From Harmothoe impar (lineage: Eukaryota; Annelida; Polychaeta; Phyllodocida; Polynoidae), in NCBI GenBank assembly GCA_947462335.1, contig OX381718.1:41694976-41758975 (forward strand): a DNA stretch of 64,000 bases. The letters are read 5' to 3'. The notes under the pieces are model-generated. The model made no database searches and was not told the origin of the DNA. It saw nothing but the letters and a program-made list of their open reading frames with translations. Position 1 is the first letter of the stretch. The number at the start of each line of letters is the position of its first letter. A program made the position numbers and the translations under genes. Positions 11,863 through 22,152 of this stretch are shown here, in pieces.

Positions 11863-12080
11863 AAAAGACAGACACTGGTGATGGAATGGCCCACCAATAG
11901 CCTGAGCTACCTATACCTTCCTCCAGCCCTTCCCCACATATATTAATATTACACTGGTAACCATCCTAACTCTACACCCTCTGTACCACTATGTAGGCTA
12001 CCAACCATGCCCCACGGGCAACCAGCTACAGGCACTTCACGGGTCACGTGACCTGAGTGCTCCAGGGGGCAGCACAGGTG

Positions 12081-12367
12081 TGTTGTACAGACACCACAAA
12101 GTCTGTCAGGGTGTATCCGGCGCCATCTTGTAAAGACACCAGAGTTTGTCACAGTGTACCCGGCGCCATCTTGTAAAGACACCAGAGTCTGTCATAGTGT
12201 ACCAGGAGCCTTCTTGTATAGACACCAGAGTCTGTCATAGTGTACCCGGAGCCATCTTGTAAAGACACCAGAGTCTGTCATAGTGTACCCGGAGCCATCT
12301 TGTAAAGACACCAGAGTCTGTCATAGTGTACCCGGAGCCATCTTGTAAAGACACCAGAGTATGTCAT
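12081..12367. repeat. 43-bp minisatellite, about 6.7 units
   Basis: Units start at about 12081 (diverged), 12129, 12172, 12215, 12258, 12301 and 12344. The consensus begins TGTAAAGACACCAGAGTCTG and ends GTGTACCCGGAGCCATCT. The middle units are almost identical. A degraded unit continues at 12395-12425 (GTTACGGTGTACCTGGCACC), and a lone related monomer lies at 52855-52905. Just upstream is a 12-bp palindrome GGTCACGTGACC (12042-12053) containing a CACGTG E-box. Confidence 0.95.
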
Positions 12368-12643
12368 CAGAGAGTGTTAGGGCCTGACTGCAGTCTGTTA
12401 CGGTGTACCTGGCACCATCTTGAGGGAGTGTTGCCCATCTGTTACTGTCTAGCAAGTAAGGTAGGAATATTCCATATTAAGTTTCAAACAAAGGGCGCCC
12501 CCCCCTCTCCTCCCCCCCCCCCAAACATATGATGGTTCTCTCACCAACATATACCCCCAACCCAGGCAGCTCTAGAAGCAAAGTCCTGGCATCCAAATTT
12601 CGTGGTGGGGAGGGTGTGCTGGGGCATAGTGTGTGTGTAAGGA
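12368..12643. other. Low-complexity C-rich stretch upstream of the LINE
   Basis: It contains two C runs at about 12498-12521 and a GT-rich patch near 12630. An in-frame TAA at 12638-12640 closes the LINE frame upstream. The 5' boundary of the LINE is not visible. Confidence 0.5.
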
Positions 12644-12688
12644 GTGGGTCTGGAGGGCCTGGGGACAAGGGTCTCTTCTCTTAACCTG

Positions 12689-13498
12689 ATGGGATCTGAA
12701 GGCCAACACGTATGCCACCTTAATATTAGAAGTATTTTCTCAGAAGAAACTTTTGATAACTTTCGCATATTTATGAGTAATAAATCTATTGATTGCCTAA
12801 CAATCTCAGAAACATGGCTGAAGGAAAAGGTACCTGACAACCATCTTTACATTGAAGGTTATAACTTCATTCGCCTTGACAGGCAAATTGATAAAAAATG
12901 CGGGGGGCTCATGGCGTATATTAGAGATGATATAACTATAGGCCAAAATCTGTCTGAAATATACAGTGTAAGCGTAGAGGACTTGGAAATGCAAGTATTC
13001 ACAATTAAAAAAGGAAATGACAAAAAGCTAACCATATTCAATGTATATAGGCCACCTTCCGGAAAAGTCAACGTTGCCATTGACACCATTACTAATAAAT
13101 TAACTCATTTCTTCAGATACTATCAAAACAATGAAGTAATAATACTAGGAGACTTTAACATTAATTATAAATTTACAAACGCAGGAGACGGTAAGAAGCT
13201 AAGGCAGAATATGTCAACGTTAGGTTTTAGGCAGCTTGTCAAAGGACATACTCATTTCAACCCAAATGGTGACCCTACTACTATTGACTTGATCTTTACA
13301 AACTCACCACATGTAAAAGAGAGTGACATAATTACCCCTGGTTTAAGCGACCATGAATTAGTATATATGACACGGCAACATATCCATGTCCCTATTGAAA
13401 GCTTATCTTTTAAAGGCAGATGTTACACAAACTATGATACTTATAGTTTCACCATGGGCATAAAAAACTCCAACTGGGAAGAATTATTAACCTGTTAA
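12689..13498 (+). pseudogene. LINE endonuclease domain, ended by a nonsense codon
   Basis: This is the AP-like endonuclease of a LINE ORF2, which nicks target DNA to prime reverse transcription. Numbered from the frame opening at 12644, motifs in order are HLNIRS (25-30), ISETWL (54-59, catalytic Glu 56), RLDR (77-80), CGG (86-88), NVYRPPSG (133-140), ILGDFNIN (167-174), TTIDLIFTN (212-220) and GLSDHELV (233-240, the SDH motif). All expected catalytic positions are present. The frame opens at a GTG after a TAA, and the first ATG is at 12689. It stops at TAA 13496-13498, but the same frame is open immediately downstream and runs straight into the RT, so the stop is a point lesion within a formerly single ORF2. 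Confidence 0.93.
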
Positions 13499-15451
13499 TG
13501 CCCTGAAAAGGCATGGGAGATATATATAACTCAACTGTATTTCCTGTTGGACATAACTTGCCCTATAAAAAAGTTTAACTTCAAGCAAAAAATGAAGCCC
13601 CGGTTAGACCGCCATATTATAACATTATTAAAGGACAAAAACTATGCGATAAATAAATATAGGAAAACTCAGAATATTGATGATGGACGCATATCAGATT
13701 ATCTTCAAGGTTTAGCAAGGGATGCATGCAGAGAGGCCAAGCAGGGATACTTCCAACAAAAGTTTGAAAATAATAAGAAGGACCCCAAGGATTATTGGAA
13801 GGCTATTAACGAGCTAGTAAACCCCCGCCCTCGTAATGTTAAATTTAATTTAATTGACCATAGCAACCAAAATCCAATAGCAGACAAAGACACAGCTGAT
13901 TTTATAAATAACTTTTTTGCAGAGATAGGTTCTAATTTAGCTAAAAATATGACATCCCCATGGACGTATCAGGGAGAGGAGCCGGACAGCACCTTTGAAT
14001 TTATGTCCTGCGATGAAACAGACATCATCCCACTAGTCAAAAAGCTAAAAATAGACAAATCCTCAGGGGTCAACCACATCTCAACAAAAGCCCTCAAAGA
14101 TGCTATGTTAGCAGTTCCATTTCTAATTACACATATAGTAAATTTAGTTTTAAAATCTAACAAATTCCCAACAGTCTGGAAAAAAGCCTTGGTATCCCCC
14201 CTCCCAAAGGGAGGAGACGCCTCAAATGTAAGCAACCTCAAACCAATATCAATATTGCCATTACCATCAAAAATCACGGAAAAAATCATGCACAAGCAAA
14301 TAATCACTTACCTAAACAGAGAAAACCTACTTAATGAAAACCAAGATGGATTTAGGCCAAATAGAAGTACCTTAAATAGTTTAACCAAATTCACAAACAA
14401 TATATATAGAGGACTAAACACTGACCAATGTACAACAGCTATTTTTCTGGACTTCAAAAAGGCATTCGATACTTTAGACCACAAAATTTTATCCAAAAAA
14501 GTAGAAAAAATAGGATTTAACCAAAGTGCAGTTGCACTGGTTACAGACTATCTCACAGATAGAACACGAACAACCAAAGCCAATAACATTACTTCAAAGG
14601 AGAAAATACTAACATGCGGCGTCCCTCAAGGTTCTGTATTAGGACCCCTACTATTTCTACTGTATATCAATGATATACACTTTTCCTTAAATTTCCTTAA
14701 TTGTCAACATTATGCTGATGACACTGTAATATACATAAATCACCCACCTGCTGACCCAACAATAGAAAGGAAAATAAACTTTGATCTTCAAAAAATATCC
14801 CTGTGGTGTTTATACAACAAATTATCACTAAATACAAAAAAGACAAAAGCCATGAACTTCTCTAAAAAAGCTTTAGACCATACCTGGATAAAACCAACAC
14901 TGAAAATTAATGGAGACGTAGTAGAATTTGCCCCTACATACAAATACCTTGGTATGACGCTAGACAATAAACTTAACTTCAAGAGGCATATTGATATTTT
15001 GGAAAAAAGTATTGATTATAAGACATATTTATTTAGGCATGCAAGAGAAAATATGACAGAGAATGCAGCAGTAGATGTTCTCAAAACTATGATTCTCCCT
15101 TTAACAGATTATGGGGACATCTGCTATATGACTGCAAATAAGACTCACTTGCTTAAGTTGCAAAATGCCATAAATAAGGGTCTAAGAACTGCTCTATGCC
15201 ACAGAGGGACTATAATTACTGAAAAACTATTAAAAGTTGCGGAGCTAAATTATCTAGAAGATAGGAGGGAACAGCATCTATCCCACAAAGCATTTCTTCA
15301 GTCGTTAAATATTGATTTAATAGACAGGAGACCCATAAGAACCAGGGCTCATGATGAAAGGTTACTTAAGGTCATCAGGGATCTCTTTCAGAACAACTGC
15401 CGTATCTGTCGGGCCGTCAAATATGTTGCCGATAATGAAAAATCAACTTGA
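13499..15451 (+). pseudogene. LINE reverse transcriptase, same frame as the endonuclease
   Basis: This part copies the LINE RNA into DNA at the nicked target. The frame is continuous with 12644-13495 apart from the single TAA. Numbered from codon 13547, the RT palm motifs are LVSPLPKGGD (215-224), LKPISILP (231-238), NENQDGFRPNRST (263-275), IFLDFKKAFDTLDH (299-312, catalytic Asp 302), GVPQGSVLGPLLFLLYIND (358-376), QHYADDTVIYI (387-397, catalytic Asp 391/392), KLSLNTKKTK (425-434) and YKYLGMTLD (465-473). The Cys-containing tail RDLFQNNCRICRAV after residue 609 is not the native end: it is translated from a 38-bp segment that is the inverse of DNA at 16192-16229 (see finding). No ATG is needed since it is the continuation of ORF2. 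Confidence 0.93.
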
Positions 15452-15535
15452 CGTGAGGTATCGCCAGCGGCAAACTAGTGCATAGTTACTGGTCGTCAAA
15501 CTACATATTTTGGGTCTTTCACAATGGGAAATGAA

Positions 15536-16027
15536 TTTTATACATCATCAGCGTTCTGGGATTTCAAAAGGACCCCCTTTCCACGGATTTCTGCCTTAAA
15601 AAAGTACCCTTTTCATGGCAAAATCACGGATTTTTTGAGCCAAAAAAGTACCCCTTTTTCAGGAAAACACTGACATCTTTAGAAACTCAAACCCTTTTTT
15701 TCAGAAAAACGCTGATATCATTAACATTTACCCCTTTCAGCAAACTAACAAATACAGATACTGTTATATTATATTTCAATTTAATACCCATGGTAAGATG
15801 ATGTGCATATATTTATAATGCCTTTCATAAACAAAACTTTGTATCTGTATCGAGGCCTACGTGGTGAGGGGGCTGTGGAAACAGACTACCAGGTATGCTT
15901 TAAAGAAGACCCCTTTTTCCTATTTTCACGGACTCTGCTTTGAAATAGACCCCCTTTTCTGTAAAACACTGATCAGTGCTTTATGACCCCTTTATCAGCG
16001 TTTTTTGAACGCTGATGGTGTATAAAA
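15536..16027. mobile_element. TIR element nested in the LINE 3' region
   Basis: TTTTATACATCATCAGCG (from 15536) and its reverse complement CGCTGATGGTGTATAAAA (to 16027) form 21-bp TIRs with one mismatch. Both sides carry TGAA (15532-15535 and 16028-16031), possibly ATGAA, as target duplication. The interior holds imperfect direct repeats of the type TTTCACGGATT...ACCCCTTTTTC, about six in all, and an unrelated middle. It is non-coding. It postdates the LINE. Confidence 0.85.
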
Positions 16028-16140
16028 TGAAGGGAGTGCGGGGGCCGGGGTCTCATCCCCCCCATCCCCCCCCCCCCCCACCCCCCATTGATGATCGGCC
16101 AACCTGTTGAATTCATACTTTTAACGATAGTATATTGTGA
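16028..16140. other. G/C-rich and poly-C spacer
   Basis: GTGCGGGGGCCGGGG is followed by a C tract at 16057-16086, then AT-rich DNA. This is probably LINE-derived or inserted low-complexity DNA. Confidence 0.5.
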
Positions 16141-16404
16141 AACGGTTTTGACGAATTACCTGATCGTCATCGTCAAACCTTAATTTATGTACCCGACAGA
16201 TACGGCAGTCGTTCTGAAAGAGATCCCTGGGATCTTAACCCTGCTTACAGAAAAAGCTTGGAGTACAGAATTTCTACAAGATGGAATTCTTTTGAGACTC
16301 AAACAAGAGGTATCAAAATAGAAAACCAGTTCAGGCAATGGAACGATGATATATACAAAAATAAAATTAAGGCCTTTCCAGATATCCCTAGGGTCGATCG
16401 TTGA
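16141..16404 (+). pseudogene. Displaced LINE C-terminal coding segment
   Basis: An open frame of 88 codons without an ATG contains YVPDRYGSRSERDPW and further YRKSLEYR, RWNSF and FRQWN motifs before TGA at 16402-16404. Its position right before the LINE 3' UTR and its fit after the ...RTRAHDERLLKV end of the RT frame suggest that this is the native C-terminal end of ORF2, separated from the rest by an inserted or inverted block and now in another frame. Family knowledge: LINE ORF2 ends of this group commonly have an aromatic/basic 'RWN' type tail. The assignment is inference. Confidence 0.6.
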
Positions 16405-16993
16405 CCCCCCCCTCACCCCCCCCCCCCCAGACTGAGACTCCGTTTTTCCCACACACACCCCTAGCACACCCCACCCCCTTGTTTTGTAGAAGAGTTTCTA
16501 AGCTTTAAGTATGCCCTTGCACAAACATACCCATATATATATATCTTATGATACACACCAGCATATATAGGGTACAAAAACTTATTTAGTTATATTTAAC
16601 TAAATACATAAGTCACAGAAACTATTACACTGTAGAGATTGTCTTACTCTCTACCCATTGCTATTACCTAGCATGGGTTCTATCCCTCTCTATTACTCTC
16701 TTCATATAGAAGAGAATATGCTTATGCTTATGAGTGTATAACCTATTCTTTAGTCAAAATGACTAAAAGACCTAGTAGAAAATTCTAACATGAAAATTTA
16801 ATAAAAGGTAGGTAAGATATACATAACAGGAACATGCTCCTGAATGCGCATTTTCCTGTTAGTAACAACATTGAAAGGGCTTAATTGCCTTATTACCTCA
16901 GCTCATCGGAAAATTGCTGGTGTCTGTGTAACACGACCTACCAGGTCATACATTCTTGCCAGGATAAATAAATGAAATACAAACAAACAAACA
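16405..16993 (+). other. LINE 3' untranslated region and tail
   Basis: After a C tract (16404-16428) the sequence is non-coding. GGGCTTAATTGCCTTATTAC (about 16878) and TTCTTGCCAGGATAAATAAA near 16952 are the kind of conserved 3' end seen in CR1/L2-type elements, followed by an (AAAC)n tail to 16993. Confidence 0.75.
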
Positions 16994-17045
16994 ATATATT
17001 GCATGGACACCAGACAGTTTGATGCCGGGCAGCAGTTTGTCATGG

Positions 17046-17090
17046 TGTTGTTGTTGTTGTTGTTCGATTTTATTTTGGCAAAAATCTTTT
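17046..17090 (-). mobile_element. Second retroposon 3' tail, opposite orientation
   Basis: Read on the minus strand, the sequence is TTTTGCCAAAATAAAATCGA followed by (AAC)n, the same layout as the LINE tail about 55 bp to the left but in the opposite orientation. The body would lie to the right (17091 onward), where I cannot recognise coding sequence. Confidence 0.5.
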
Positions 17091-19316
17091 ACGACATATC
17101 AACTTGATAAACAACGGAATTTCCAAACAAACTGGTCCGAACTATTAACTTGCAGATAAGGTACATTTAGGGATTGGCCCTCGCAGTCTGTAGACGCAGT
17201 AGTACCAGTGCCTGGTACACCCTAACTATAGGCACTACAGGGGCACAGGTGGGCGGAGGGTGAGACTGTGTCAAGCACGTGGGGCTGTGAGTACAAGGGG
17301 ATGGCCGTACATATAGGCGTTTACTCCCTGTAGATGCCACCAGGCTGAGGCTACTGTTTGTTGTTGTTGGCCTTAACATAATCAGTAGCTCCAGATGCTG
17401 CATAATATAGTTTTTTAATGGATCAGACTTAGAGTCATGGGCAGGTATGTGCCAGTCTCATGCCCTGACTCTATTATAGTAGAGTCTGGGCTAACTCATA
17501 TTTTAAACAAATGTTTCCCTAACTTGCCCTCAGGAGTTGACCAATCAAATTCTGTACACCAATTCCTGTGCACTGCCTGACAGGAAGTAGCAATCTAAAT
17601 ATAGCAGTTCCACCGGTCTGGGTATGTGCAGGTGCATTGGGGAAAACAAGAAAGAGGAGGATACACAATGGCGGGCTAAGCAATTTGAAAATGAGGGGGG
17701 AGAGGGAGCACCTGAGTATAGAAAAAAAGAGTCACTCGGCCATGGAAAAGAAAGTATCCCAAAAAAAGGAGATATATTTCCAAGAGCAATTTAGGGAGCA
17801 AAATAAGAAGGTAGAAAATGTACAGGAGGGTATGAACAGGGAGCCTATATCTAGGAGGATGTATGTAAGTGGTTAACTCAGAGGGAAGCAGGAAGCGAGC
17901 AGAAGAATTTACGATCTAAACAAACGGAAAAGCCCCATTATAAGCTCAAGGGCGCCTATAAATTCCAACAAGGCTTTTCCAATGGCGCTTGTTAAAATAT
18001 ACGAAACTTGCATTAATTCAAGACCTAGACATGATACATTTGTGTATCGCAAAACCCCTTTACCCATCGTTTACTCTCAATCAGACCCCTACACTTATAA
18101 TTACATGTCTATACATTCTATTGGAGGGTAAATACAAGCAGAATAGTCTAACTATTTATCCTCACGTTTATGTACCAACCAGTCTCTACACCTAGGGATA
18201 CTAACACACACCAGCCGCCATTTATTTACATTAACATCCACCAATAATCCCGTGGCACGCGCATGCTCTGTTGAGCCTTTGGGGTCTGGATGCGATTTGT
18301 CTGGTTGTCAGAGGGTGTGGGTGTGGGGACGGGTGGGGTTAGGGTAGGGTTAGGGTGGGGTTTGATCTGGGCAGGGGTTTGTGGATTGTTTATGGTGCAC
18401 TGAAGGCAGCACAGTGGGTGAGGTGGGGGGTGGGAGGGTGGGAGGGGGGATGGTTGGTACCAGGTGGAAGGCACATGTCTCTATAGTATAGAACCCTCTC
18501 CCTATAGTACACATGTATAGGGTGCTGGACATCTGGGTGCTGACTTATGACTGGTAGATGTATTGCTCCTCTTCTTGTCTAGCTTCCCTCTCCAAACCCA
18601 TGCAGTCTGTGGACCCCAGGCCATAATTTTTATGTTTAAAAAACTGATCCTTCCCTGTTTGCCCCTATTCCCTGAACCCCTACTGTCTACCTTAGACGTC
18701 CCTCTGCATGTTTTTCCTTTTTCCCTCTTTGTTTTCATGACTACCATAGTGGCTTGATTGACCGCAGGGGTCTAAAATAAGCACGGGTCCTGTATAAGCA
18801 CTGGGTTCATGAGGGTATACTTGAAAGAGAAATACTGGCCATCTTTGTATATTGAATGTTACCATCGAAATGTATGACTTTTAGCACAGGTGCGCTCATT
18901 CAAGAAACTACGGTACCTAGCCCTACCTTTTCATATTTTTACCAGTGCATACTATGTAAGCTCTAGACACCTCCCGGCCTTTTTAAGCACTCGGTATTTG
19001 AATCATATCCTGATCAATCGCCAATCCGGCTGTCACCATATTGATCGATCTTCTATGTGTATATTCCCGGCCCTAAACTTCACCATATAGTTTCCATAAT
19101 TTCGAGTTATTTTGAGGAGTTAAAGCTTCATGTTGAAACATAAAGTCGCTCTTTCCCCACCCTCTCAACACCACATTCAGCTCGTACAATATCCACTCAC
19201 ACAAGCTGGCTCTGTCACGCCACCCTCCCATCACCATTAACACCGCTACTCCCTCCCCCTCCAGTCTGCAATGCTATGAATAACTCTCTATGGCTTGCAT
19301 GCTATATAAATCTGCT
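17091..19316. other. Unassigned DNA
   Basis: An open frame of 102 codons at 17568-17876 (Lys/Glu-rich second half) has no recognisable domain. A G-rich patch at 18310-18450 includes GGTTAGGGTAGGGTTAGGG (two TTAGGG units, too few to call telomeric). No repeat boundary is defined. Confidence 0.4.
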
Positions 19317-19530
19317 TTGTCATTTGTGTCATGATGCATGAATGCATCCCTTCATTAACCAGGGCTGCACTCTTGCATCATATGGACTGTTCGGGGTTGA
19401 TACACTCGCTAAGGATCGTCATGATGCTTGCATGCAGTACTGATGAGTAGACCAGCCAGGGCTACATTTGTGCATTATGATTACGAAGGGCTTTGCAAAT
19501 TAAAGCACTATGCGGCCCTGTAAGGGTTAA
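19317..19530. mobile_element. Family A element
   Basis: It shows TTTGTGTCATGATGCATGAA, ACCAGGGCTGCA, GGGGTTGATACACTCGC, a second hairpin with AGCCAGGGCTACAT, TTAAAGCACTATGCGGCCCT and the right end GTAAGGGTTAA (TTAA 19527-19530). The left end is degraded. Confidence 0.8.
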
Positions 19531-20699
19531 GGCCTGCAGAGAAATTACTTTTTTATCATGCTTTATTACGAGCCTCCATTGATATCTATAGGGAAAGGTG
19601 CCAGGCCATATTGTTGAAATAAAAAACTAAAAGGAAATTATGTGCCCTACTTTTAATTCTCCATTCTTAGCCAGAATATTTATGTTTGTGCTAAACATGA
19701 ATGGATCTGTGATAAATACAATTTGGATAGAAAAGCCTGTGCCCTCTATATAAAAGAAAGTGAGGGTCTGTGTCTCCAAAACTATCCTTACCTAAACCTC
19801 AGACAAAGAGTACCCTAAACAATTCCCCACTTTTGAATGAATCCTTTACAACAATATTTTAACCACATACTGGATGGATAGTAGTTAGATATTGAAACAA
19901 TATAGATTTTGCCAGTCCAATTCTCAATAATTCAGTTTTTACCGCCTAATTTAGTACTGTAGTATTCTTATAAAAAAAACTAAATCGCCTGAGCCGATCT
20001 TAATACCGTACGCAAAATTAAAACGGGGTCTGATCTTCCACAGATTTTTGAGATATTCTAGGGCTAGCCTCAACGACCATATATATATAATAGGCAGTGT
20101 GATCTGGCCATTTTGATCGTGGTCCATTAGGGAAAATAGAAATAGTTAATTCCACAATTTTTAGTTGTACCACAATCTGACAATAGAGAGAACAGAGCTA
20201 CACATTTCGACCACACTCAACTTTATGACTGTGAAACAAGGTCACTCAAACTTTTCTTTTGGGCATACCCAACAATGATAATCCTAATTTTGGATTTCAG
20301 ATCCTTGTGTCTTGCTACTGAATAAGCCCCATTGAACACCCTGCAGATCTCCAAGGCTGAGAGAGAAATGGCTCCTGAGATTTTAATTGGGACAGAGTGC
20401 TTTGTAATTGTCAGGGCTACTCACTTCACTGGTGGTAGTCACGCAGGCACTTTAAATAGTGAGGTTTGTGGCAGTTTAAATATCAGAACGTTCAGTTCTC
20501 ATAATACCTTATACAATGGCTGATCCAGGATCTTTTAAATGGGGTAGGGGACATATGGAGTCTCTCCTTTAGGGCAGAATTAAACATTATATCATTTTGC
20601 GATAATCATAGCTCTACCATTGCAGTGGTGCGTTGGTTTGGCTTTTGGGATTTCAGATTGCATTTCATAATCTAATTTTAACCTGTCTGTATAGTGCTT
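19531..20699. other. Unassigned AT-rich DNA
   Basis: Nothing is recognised beyond short open frames. Confidence 0.4.
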
Positions 20700-20913
20700 C
20701 AAAGCGGTATGCTCTATGTGCTATGCGCATAAACTCTGCCCTAGCAATTTACTCGGTAGTGCTGCATTCATGCACTATGCAGACCTTACAACTGGGTTCG
20801 ATACACTTCCAAAGAATCGGTATGGGGCAGAAATACACTGGCATCGAGTTACTCACCTAAACTGCATTGGTGCATCATGACGATAAGTCAACATGCCATC
20901 CATAAAAGGTTAA
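20700..20913. mobile_element. Family A element, diverged
   Basis: It shows GTGCTGCATTCATGCACTAT, GGGTTCGATACACTTCC, GAGTTACTCACC, GCATTGGTGCATCATGACGA and the right end CCATAAAAGGTTAA (TTAA 20910-20913). Confidence 0.7.
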
Positions 20914-21894
20914 ATATACCAAGGTGCATAGTATAGTGTACCATAGATATGCACGCAGTATTGTTCACGGGAGTCTACTTTTGTATATCTAACCCCATAG
21001 ATGTGGGACCTCTAATTTGTTTATTCAACTCTTTTGAGCGCCTCAAACATTTCTTACCTTTCAGAGACAAATAAATAAAGTTTTATTACGTTTACCATGT
21101 GGCCACAAATAAACAACTTCCAAAAGCCACCCTCACAAAAAGAACACGCTCTCAAATGTCCCACAGTTGCATAAAAATAAACAGCTGCAATAAAAAGAAC
21201 CCATTCCTTTTGTCCTCAGTTCCCAAAGACAAACCAAAGACCTGAAGTCTTCAGTGCCAATCCCTTTGAGGCTTTTTGTGAGAAACACTCTCCAAGCGGA
21301 TTGTGTCATTTGTCACACTCTAGGAGGATGTCTGTGCTGTAAGAGTGACTAAGAGGGAGAATGGAGAGTGTTTTTTCTTGTATCTAAGCTACTGGATCAC
21401 AACTTGTTAAGACTATTTTATCAAACGTATTTGAAAGTCTGCATTTTTCGGGTATCCGGTTATATCTAACTTTCACATGAAAGCTTCAATTCTTACAAGT
21501 GTAGTATACCCTAAGTCTCTGCTTGGGTCTATCCCACTTTCAATGTCATATAATCCACTACAAATATGATCGGACTAGCCCTTTGCGACAGGACCTTGGC
21601 GTGGCAGGATAATCAAGAAGAACAATCAAGGTGAAACAGCAGAACAAGTTTCATATGAAATGTTTCATGAGAAAAGGTAGATCATTGAAATAATGATGAT
21701 AAGAGAGTTACAAAGTGCCCCTAATGGAAAACCCTGCTGTGAGATTGGGACATGGTGTGGTAGCCATTTTGGGTGTCCCCTTACCACCCCCTGTCCCGGA
21801 GGTCGGCCATCTTGGTGGTCGGGTCAAGGTCATTTGTTAAAATAATATGGGGTCAGGTCCCTCTGTGGTCTTACCCAGACCCTGTGCAGAACTA
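20914..21894. other. Unassigned DNA
   Basis: No coding or repeat signal that I can define. Confidence 0.4.
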
Positions 21895-22152
21895 GGTAAG
21901 GGTCCTACTGGTACCAAGTGCTACACAGACTTCTGCCACATCTAGGTGAGGGTTCTACTGGTACCAAGTGCTACACAGACTTCTGTCACATCAAATGAGG
22001 GTCCTACTGGTACCAAGTGCTACACAGACTTCTGTCACATCTAGGTGAGGGTCCTACTGGTACCAAGTACTACACAGACTTCTGTCACATCTAGGTGAGG
22101 GTCCTACTGGTACCAAGTGCTACACAGACTTCTGTCACATCTAGGTGAGGGT
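21895..22152. repeat. 50-bp minisatellite, five units
   Basis: The unit begins GGTGAGGGTCCTACTGGTAC and ends CTTCTGTCACATCTA. Starts are at about 21895, 21945, 21995, 22044 and 22094. Each junction reads CTAGGTGAGGG or CTAGGTAAGGG, which contains a good splice-donor-like AG|GTGAG. More diverged monomers follow to about 22260. Single monomer-like matches lie at 11660 and 62335. Confidence 0.95.

Larger units (their letters stand above)
12644..16993 (+). mobile_element. Non-LTR retrotransposon (CR1/L2-like LINE), damaged
   Basis: An apurinic/apyrimidinic endonuclease domain followed by a reverse transcriptase in the same frame, then a 3' region ending in CCAGGATAAATAAATGAAAT and an (AAAC)n tail (16978-16993), define a non-LTR element on the plus strand. 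No ORF1 is visible, so it is probably 5' truncated or of a clade whose upstream ORF is lost here. The copy is damaged in three ways: a TAA at 13496-13498, a rearrangement after about 15373, and a nested TIR element at 15536-16028. The HLNIRS / SETWL endonuclease and FLDFKKAFD / YADD RT signatures fit the CR1-L2-Rex1 group; exact clade needs a tree. Confidence 0.93.

Noticed and set aside
16180..16467. 95-codon minus-strand frame
   Set aside because: It is the antisense of the displaced LINE C-terminal segment.
17568..17876. 102-codon Lys/Glu-rich frame
   Set aside because: Composition follows A/G-rich DNA; no domain recognised.
18329..18359. TTAGGG words suggesting an interstitial telomere
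   Set aside because: Only two units in a G-rich stretch; not an array.
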